Below, one piece after another: positions 4,590 through 7,855 of a DNA stretch of 7,855 nucleotides. Source of the DNA: Moraxellaceae bacterium. Lineage in GTDB: Bacteria > Pseudomonadota > Gammaproteobacteria > Pseudomonadales > Ketobacteraceae. Every line of letters starts with the position of its first letter. Positions within the stretch are counted from its first letter, which is position 1. The translations under genes and the position numbers were made by a program. The stretch covers positions 1 to 7,855 of the forward strand of contig NVVG01000210.1 of NCBI GenBank assembly GCA_002402125.1. The letters are read 5' to 3'. Under the pieces are notes generated by a model. It ran no database searches. It saw nothing but the letters and a program-made list of their open reading frames with translations, and was not told the origin of the DNA.

Positions 4590-5681
4590 TCATGCTAGTT
4601 TGCTTAGTAATTTTTTAACGGGAGCGGCCAAGCCAAGCTTACTTGGGGCGTTGGGAGCATACCAAGTATGTTGGTTGTTGTCCGCTACAGTGAATGGCGA
4701 ATGATTTAAGCGAATAATAACCGGAGTTATCATTAAGTGGTAGTGGGAGAAGGTATGTTTAAATTCGGACCATTGCTCAATTTCGATAATGTTGGCGACG
4801 TTATCGATGGCTTGGCGCAAAATTGATGGGGCGCCTTCTATCATTTCGGCTAGGGTATCGTTGCTGGCCGGAGTGTGTTCGGGGAAACTGTATAGGCCTC
4901 CCCAAATGCCTGTGGAGGGTCGTTGCTCTAAATACACCTGGCCTTCACTATTAAGCACTATTAACATGTGGGTGTGTTTCGTCGGTAGCGCTTTCTTGGG
5001 TTTTCTATTGGGGAAGTTGGCTTGGCTGTCAGTGGCCAGGGCTTGGCAGTCAGCCTGAACCGGGCAGCGTTCACATTGAGGTTTGGAGCGAGTACATAAT
5101 GTAGCGCCAAGATCCATCATGGCTTGGGTATAATCGCGACTTCGATTGTCTGGGGTTAACGTTTCTGCAACTTGCCATAGCTTTTTTTGTGTTTGCGTTG
5201 TGCCAGGCCAGCCTTCGATGCGTTGGTGGCGGGTAAGTACGCGCTTAACGTTACCGTCTAAGATGGCGGAAGGGATTTCAAAGGCAATGGAGGTGATCGC
5301 CGCGGCGGTGGATCGGCCTATGCCGGGTAATGCGGATAGAGCCTCAACTGATGGCGGAAAGTCCCCGTTTAACTCTGTGCTTATTTGAATTGCCGTTTTA
5401 TGTAGGTTACGCGCGCGCGCGTAGTAACCTAAGCCGGTCCATAAATGCAGTACTTCATCAATGTCCGTGTTAGCTAGCGCGTGGACATCGGGGAAGTGGA
5501 GCATAAAGCGTTCAAAATACGGGATAACCGTCGCGACCTGGGTTTGTTGTAACATTATTTCGGAAACCCAGACCCGATAGGCATTGATGTTTTTTTGCCA
5601 GGGCAGATTCTTTCGGCCGTGTTCGTCAAACCAATGCAGAATTTTTTGCGCAAACGTTGAAGTTGTGTGTTTTTTATTCAT
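4590..5681 (-). CDS. mutY: Adenine DNA glycosylase MutY
   Basis: A 363-residue base-excision repair enzyme that removes adenine mispaired with 8-oxoguanine (E. coli MutY has 350). The N-terminal catalytic domain has VSEIMLQQTQV with catalytic Glu41, the WTGLGYYARARNL block, the helix-hairpin-helix LPGIGRSTA (about 118-126) and ILDGNVKRVL with catalytic Asp142. The 4Fe-4S loop is complete: C196-x6-C203-x2-C206-x5-C212. The C-terminal NUDIX-like domain (about 235-363), which recognises 8-oxoguanine, contains GIWGGLYSFPE and the FKHTFSHYHL motif (308-317). All key residues are present, so it should be active. ATG 5681 is preceded at 3 nt by GGGA, a modest ribosome site. It heads the mutY-yggX-tRNA-Phe group and is divergent from the sensor kinase. 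Confidence 0.98.
   Translation of the reverse strand: MNKKHTTSTFAQKILHWFDEHGRKNLPWQKNINAYRVWVSEIMLQQTQVATVIPYFERFMLHFPDVHALANTDIDEVLHLWTGLGYYARARNLHKTAIQISTELNGDFPPSVEALSALPGIGRSTAAAITSIAFEIPSAILDGNVKRVLTRHQRIEGWPGTTQTQKKLWQVAETLTPDNRSRDYTQAMMDLGATLCTRSKPQCERCPVQADCQALATDSQANFPNRKPKKALPTKHTHMLIVLNSEGQVYLEQRPSTGIWGGLYSFPEHTPASNDTLAEMIEGAPSILRQAIDNVANIIEIEQWSEFKHTFSHYHLMITPVIIRLNHSPFTVADNNQHTWYAPNAPSKLGLAAPVKKLLSKLA
5408..5423. repeat. Alternating CG tract, (CG)6 in a 16-bp palindrome, inside mutY
   Basis: TACGCGCGCGCGCGTA is a perfect palindrome with outer arms GGTTAC (5405-5410) and GTAACC (5424-5429). It encodes part of the conserved YYARARNL block. The tract could adopt Z-DNA or extrude, but is explained by codon choice for Ala-Arg-Ala-Arg. 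Confidence 0.5.
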
Positions 5682-5819
5682 GAGTCCCGGTTGTAACCGC
5701 TATATTTTTGAGCGTTATATCAGGTTGTTTGGTCAGATGCACGGAGTAAAAAAACCAGACTGTGATGTAACGCAAGAAAACACTGTCTAATCAAGAAATT
5801 TAACCAATGTTGTGATTGT

Positions 5820-5874
5820 ACGTAGAACATGCAATTTTGATCCTTGCCTCTGTTTTTGTTGGGACGTAGGACAT
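5820..5874. repeat. Direct repeat ACGTAGRACAT, 44 bp apart
   Basis: ACGTAGAACAT (5820-5830) and ACGTAGGACAT (5864-5874) agree at 10 of 11 bases. Their spacing is near four helical turns, upstream of the candidate -10 at 5938. This suits paired sites for an unknown regulator of the kinase or of mutY. Confidence 0.35.
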
Positions 5875-5975
5875 TTGTTGGTTTCAAAACCTTTTTGGTA
5901 ATAGCATTTTTTGTCATTGTACTTTCCAATTATCGACTATACTCATCCAACGTTAAAATTTAGCAGGCCTAGGGG

Positions 5976-6010
5976 CAATTGAGTTGGAGGGAATTCAACC
6001 AATTGAATTT
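5976..6010 (+). promoter_or_regulatory. Alternative hairpins around the kinase Shine-Dalgarno
   Basis: GGAGGG (5986-5991) is the only strong ribosome site but ends 22 nt before ATG 6014. Between them AATTCAA (5992-5998) and TTGAATT (6003-6009) form a perfect 7-bp stem with loop CCAA, which would bring the two to about 4 nt of each other. A competing hairpin pairs CAATTGAGTTG (5976-5986) with CAACCAATTG (5996-6005) with one bulged A and places the Shine-Dalgarno in its loop. Both use 5996-6005 and cannot coexist. Regulation by this is inferred. Confidence 0.4.
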
Positions 6011-6013
6011 GTT

Positions 6014-7855
6014 ATGAAACGATTTAGCTGGCATCGTTTTTTTACACGGACAATCCAAAGAAAATTTATGCTGGTGATGCTTGTGGTATCGCTGGCACCT
6101 TTGCTTGTGTTTGGGTTGTTGTCATATCACCAAGCTCGTGATCTCCTCATTAACCAGGTTGGTGAACGGCTACATGCGGCATCTCATTTTGCGATGTCTC
6201 ACATCGATCGCACGTTTGCCTATAGCAAAGAGAATGTTCATTCGTGGGCTGAATTGGCGGTAATGCAGGCAGTGGCTAACGGTGACCCTGCAGGCGCCAT
6301 TAGTGCAATGCTGACAGATTATCAGCGTACTTACGGAATCTATAGCAGCCTTGTTGTCACTAATGCCAGCGGCCATATCACTGCTGCGGGTGACCGGGCG
6401 CTATTGGGAGTCGATGTATCACAGTCCCCCTGGTTCATTGAAACCGTGAAGCAGGCCGCCCCGAGAATGGGTAAGTTGCGCTTGGACCCTTACGTTGGTG
6501 GTTATGGAGTTGCGATTAGTACCCCCATCTTTCGAGAGAATTCAGACAATGAAATTATCGGTATCCTGAATGCCAGTTTTAGTTGGGCTGAATTGCAGTC
6601 GACAGTAAATTCAATCGAAGTCGTCAGTGAAGGGCAAACTGCTCAAGGTTATGCCACTTTGATTGACCGTGATGGTTTTATTCTCGCTGCCCCAAGATTT
6701 GTTTTGTTAGGCGATGAGGGCAATGTTGCCGCGAGTGTGGTCGAGAGAGCTGCCGAGGTTAGTGCCGATAAAAGTGCCGATAAAAGTGCCGATGAAAGTA
6801 ATATATCGAGGGCATTTGAAACCCGTTGGTGGCAGGCAGAAAACCCTGAGGTATTACAGCAGTTATTAGAGGTGCCAGCACAGAGGTATCTGCAGAGGGA
6901 TGGTAGGCAATTGTTAGTCGTGAATACCCCTGCGACATCTTTTGATCATTTGTCCGCGACCGGTTGGAGTTTGTTGTTGGTACGTGATGCAGAGGACGTG
7001 CTTGCCGGTGTTGCGTCTATTCGTGAGCGGACACTCTTGATCGCTCTTATCACGGCGATATCAATCGTCGTCCTGGCGTATTTTCTTGCTTGGCAAATTA
7101 CTCGGCCGATTAAAAAGCTCTCCTTATGGTCAAAGGATTTTGCAAAAGGAAATTTGAACCGCGAATTAAAAATACAGACTTCTGATGAAATTGGTCTGCT
7201 AGCGGAATCGCTGGATGGCATGCGCGAAAATATAAAAGGTTATATCGATGAGTTAAGTGAAGCGAGGGAACAGGTTCAAACGTTAATTGATTCGTTAAAT
7301 TGTGTGGTGTGGGAGGCGAGCGTCGAGCCTTTTCGAATAATTAACGTGAGTGGTCAGGTGGGGCAAGTGCTTGGTTATGACGCGAAAACGATGCGCAATC
7401 GGATGTCCAATTGGAACAGCTGGATCCATGAGAATCACTGGGTGCGAGTTGAAAGCACCTTTCTAAATGCAATAAAACATGCTCAAGACGCCTATTGTGA
7501 GGTTAAAGCTAAGCATGCTGAAGGCCATTGGGTATGGTTAAAGGTCTTTATCTCGGTGGTTATTGAAGATGACAATGTCATTGGCTTGCGTGGTGTTGCA
7601 GTGGATATCTCCGATATCGTTAGTGCATCAGAAGAAATGAAAGAAGCACGCGACTTGGCTGTAAGCACAGTGGAAAGCAAAACGCGTTTTTTAGCCATCG
7701 TGAGCCATGAAATACGCACACCGATGAATGGCATGTTAGGCATGTTGAGCATGCTTAAGGAAGCGAAGCTGGGTGCTGATGAGCAAGCAAAGATCGATAT
7801 GGCTTGTCAGTCTGGTAAGCATTTGCTTGAGCTGGTGAATGACGTAATGGATTAC
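6014..7855 (+). CDS. Membrane sensor histidine kinase (double-Cache-like sensor, HAMP, PAS, HisKA), partial
   Basis: The frame is open for 614 codons from ATG 6014 to the window edge, so the ATP-binding domain and any receiver domains lie outside. In order: transmembrane segment 1 (about 18-37); an extracytoplasmic sensor (about 41-338) with Cache-like features such as YSSLVVTNASG and WFIETVKQAA, then a second module with LIDRDGFILAAP; transmembrane segment 2 (about 341-360, LLIALITAISIVVLAYFLAW); HAMP (about 361-413, ITRPIKKL...DEIGLLAESL); PAS (about 422-535, ending LRGVAVDISD); and HisKA from about 552, with the H box FLAIVSHEIRTPMNGMLGM and phosphoacceptor His565. The H-box style is that of hybrid kinases, so a C-terminal receiver is likely but not seen. 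The signal sensed is unknown. It is divergent from mutY. The start ATG lies far from its ribosome site; the next in-frame ATG (6068) would cut into the first membrane segment. Confidence 0.93.
   Translation, partial: MKRFSWHRFFTRTIQRKFMLVMLVVSLAPLLVFGLLSYHQARDLLINQVGERLHAASHFAMSHIDRTFAYSKENVHSWAELAVMQAVANGDPAGAISAMLTDYQRTYGIYSSLVVTNASGHITAAGDRALLGVDVSQSPWFIETVKQAAPRMGKLRLDPYVGGYGVAISTPIFRENSDNEIIGILNASFSWAELQSTVNSIEVVSEGQTAQGYATLIDRDGFILAAPRFVLLGDEGNVAASVVERAAEVSADKSADKSADESNISRAFETRWWQAENPEVLQQLLEVPAQRYLQRDGRQLLVVNTPATSFDHLSATGWSLLLVRDAEDVLAGVASIRERTLLIALITAISIVVLAYFLAWQITRPIKKLSLWSKDFAKGNLNRELKIQTSDEIGLLAESLDGMRENIKGYIDELSEAREQVQTLIDSLNCVVWEASVEPFRIINVSGQVGQVLGYDAKTMRNRMSNWNSWIHENHWVRVESTFLNAIKHAQDAYCEVKAKHAEGHWVWLKVFISVVIEDDNVIGLRGVAVDISDIVSASEEMKEARDLAVSTVESKTRFLAIVSHEIRTPMNGMLGMLSMLKEAKLGADEQAKIDMACQSGKHLLELVNDVMDY
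6761..6796 (+). repeat. 12-bp in-frame tandem repeat in the kinase sensor domain
   Basis: Three consecutive copies of AGTGCCGATRAA (two identical, the third with one change) encode SADK-SADK-SADE at residues 250-261. It lies in a loop of the extracytoplasmic sensor. Each copy is a multiple of three bases, so copy-number changes would keep the frame. Confidence 0.85.

Larger units (their letters stand above)
5682..6013. promoter_or_regulatory. Divergent intergenic region between mutY and the sensor kinase
   Basis: These 332 bases hold no recognisable gene. An inverted repeat CGGTT-GT-AACCG (5688-5699) adjoins the mutY ribosome site. TATACT at 5938-5943 is a fair -10 box for the kinase, but its -35 is poor (TTGTAC at 5917, spacing 15). 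No good promoter was found for mutY. Repeats and hairpins within the region are listed separately. Confidence 0.4.

Noticed and set aside
5720..5929. Minus-strand reading frame of about 65-69 codons upstream of mutY, with GGAAAG before an internal ATG
   Set aside because: It has no recognisable domain, covers the divergent regulatory region including the repeats, and matches no known gene between mutY and its promoter. It stays possible as a small protein but is unsupported.
1..7855. CRISPR arrays, rRNA genes or replication origins
   Set aside because: No regularly spaced repeats of suitable length, no rRNA sequence and no iteron or DnaA-box cluster was seen on reading both strands.

Overview
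The window looks like the chromosome of a marine-type gammaproteobacterium. The support is a mutY-yggX pair followed by tRNA-Phe (an order I recall from Pseudomonas-like genomes), PEP-CTERM surface proteins that imply an exosortase system elsewhere in the genome, an autotransporter-type outer-membrane barrel and a large sensor kinase. The lineage is inferred from gene content only.

Layout, left to right. (1) Positions 1-1159: a PEP-CTERM exoprotein on the minus strand with a domain like the thrombospondin C-terminal domain, a strong terminator downstream and a good sigma-54-like promoter (991-1006) upstream. (2) Positions 1160-4198: a segment of about 3.0 kb bounded by two identical 29-bp copies of the 3' end of tRNA-Phe. 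The right copy lies inside the intact tRNA gene; the left copy is only a fragment. This is the usual footprint of an element integrated into a tRNA 3' end. Near the right core are four TTGACAC motifs, two of them 11 bp apart, which resemble integrase arm sites, but no integrase gene is present. The segment carries a second PEP-CTERM gene (TLD-like) broken by two in-frame TAA codons, an intact autotransporter-barrel protein with a very short N-terminal region, and the frameshifted 3' end of an IS6-family transposase with a terminal inverted repeat. I read it as a decayed or internally deleted genomic island. (3) Positions 4131-5681, minus strand: mutY, yggX and tRNA-Phe, closely spaced and probably co-transcribed, ending at a perfect 10-bp-stem terminator that lies inside the island and apparently replaces the original tRNA terminator at 1123-1157. 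(4) Positions 5682-6013: a divergent intergenic region with an imperfect 11-bp direct repeat and two mutually exclusive hairpins around the Shine-Dalgarno of the next gene. (5) Positions 6014-7855, plus strand: an open reading frame of 614 codons running off the window, encoding a membrane sensor histidine kinase (extracytoplasmic sensor, HAMP, PAS, HisKA).

Three points deserve most attention. The tRNA-Phe segment has a full set of att-like signals but no recombinase. Both PEP-CTERM genes, one inside and one outside that segment, have sigma-54-like -24/-12 elements of the same form (GGYATA, then TTGCT at canonical spacing). The kinase leader places a strong Shine-Dalgarno 22 nt from the ATG with an 18-nt hairpin exactly between them, while a competing hairpin would hold that Shine-Dalgarno in its loop. 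No CRISPR array, rRNA or plasmid origin was seen.
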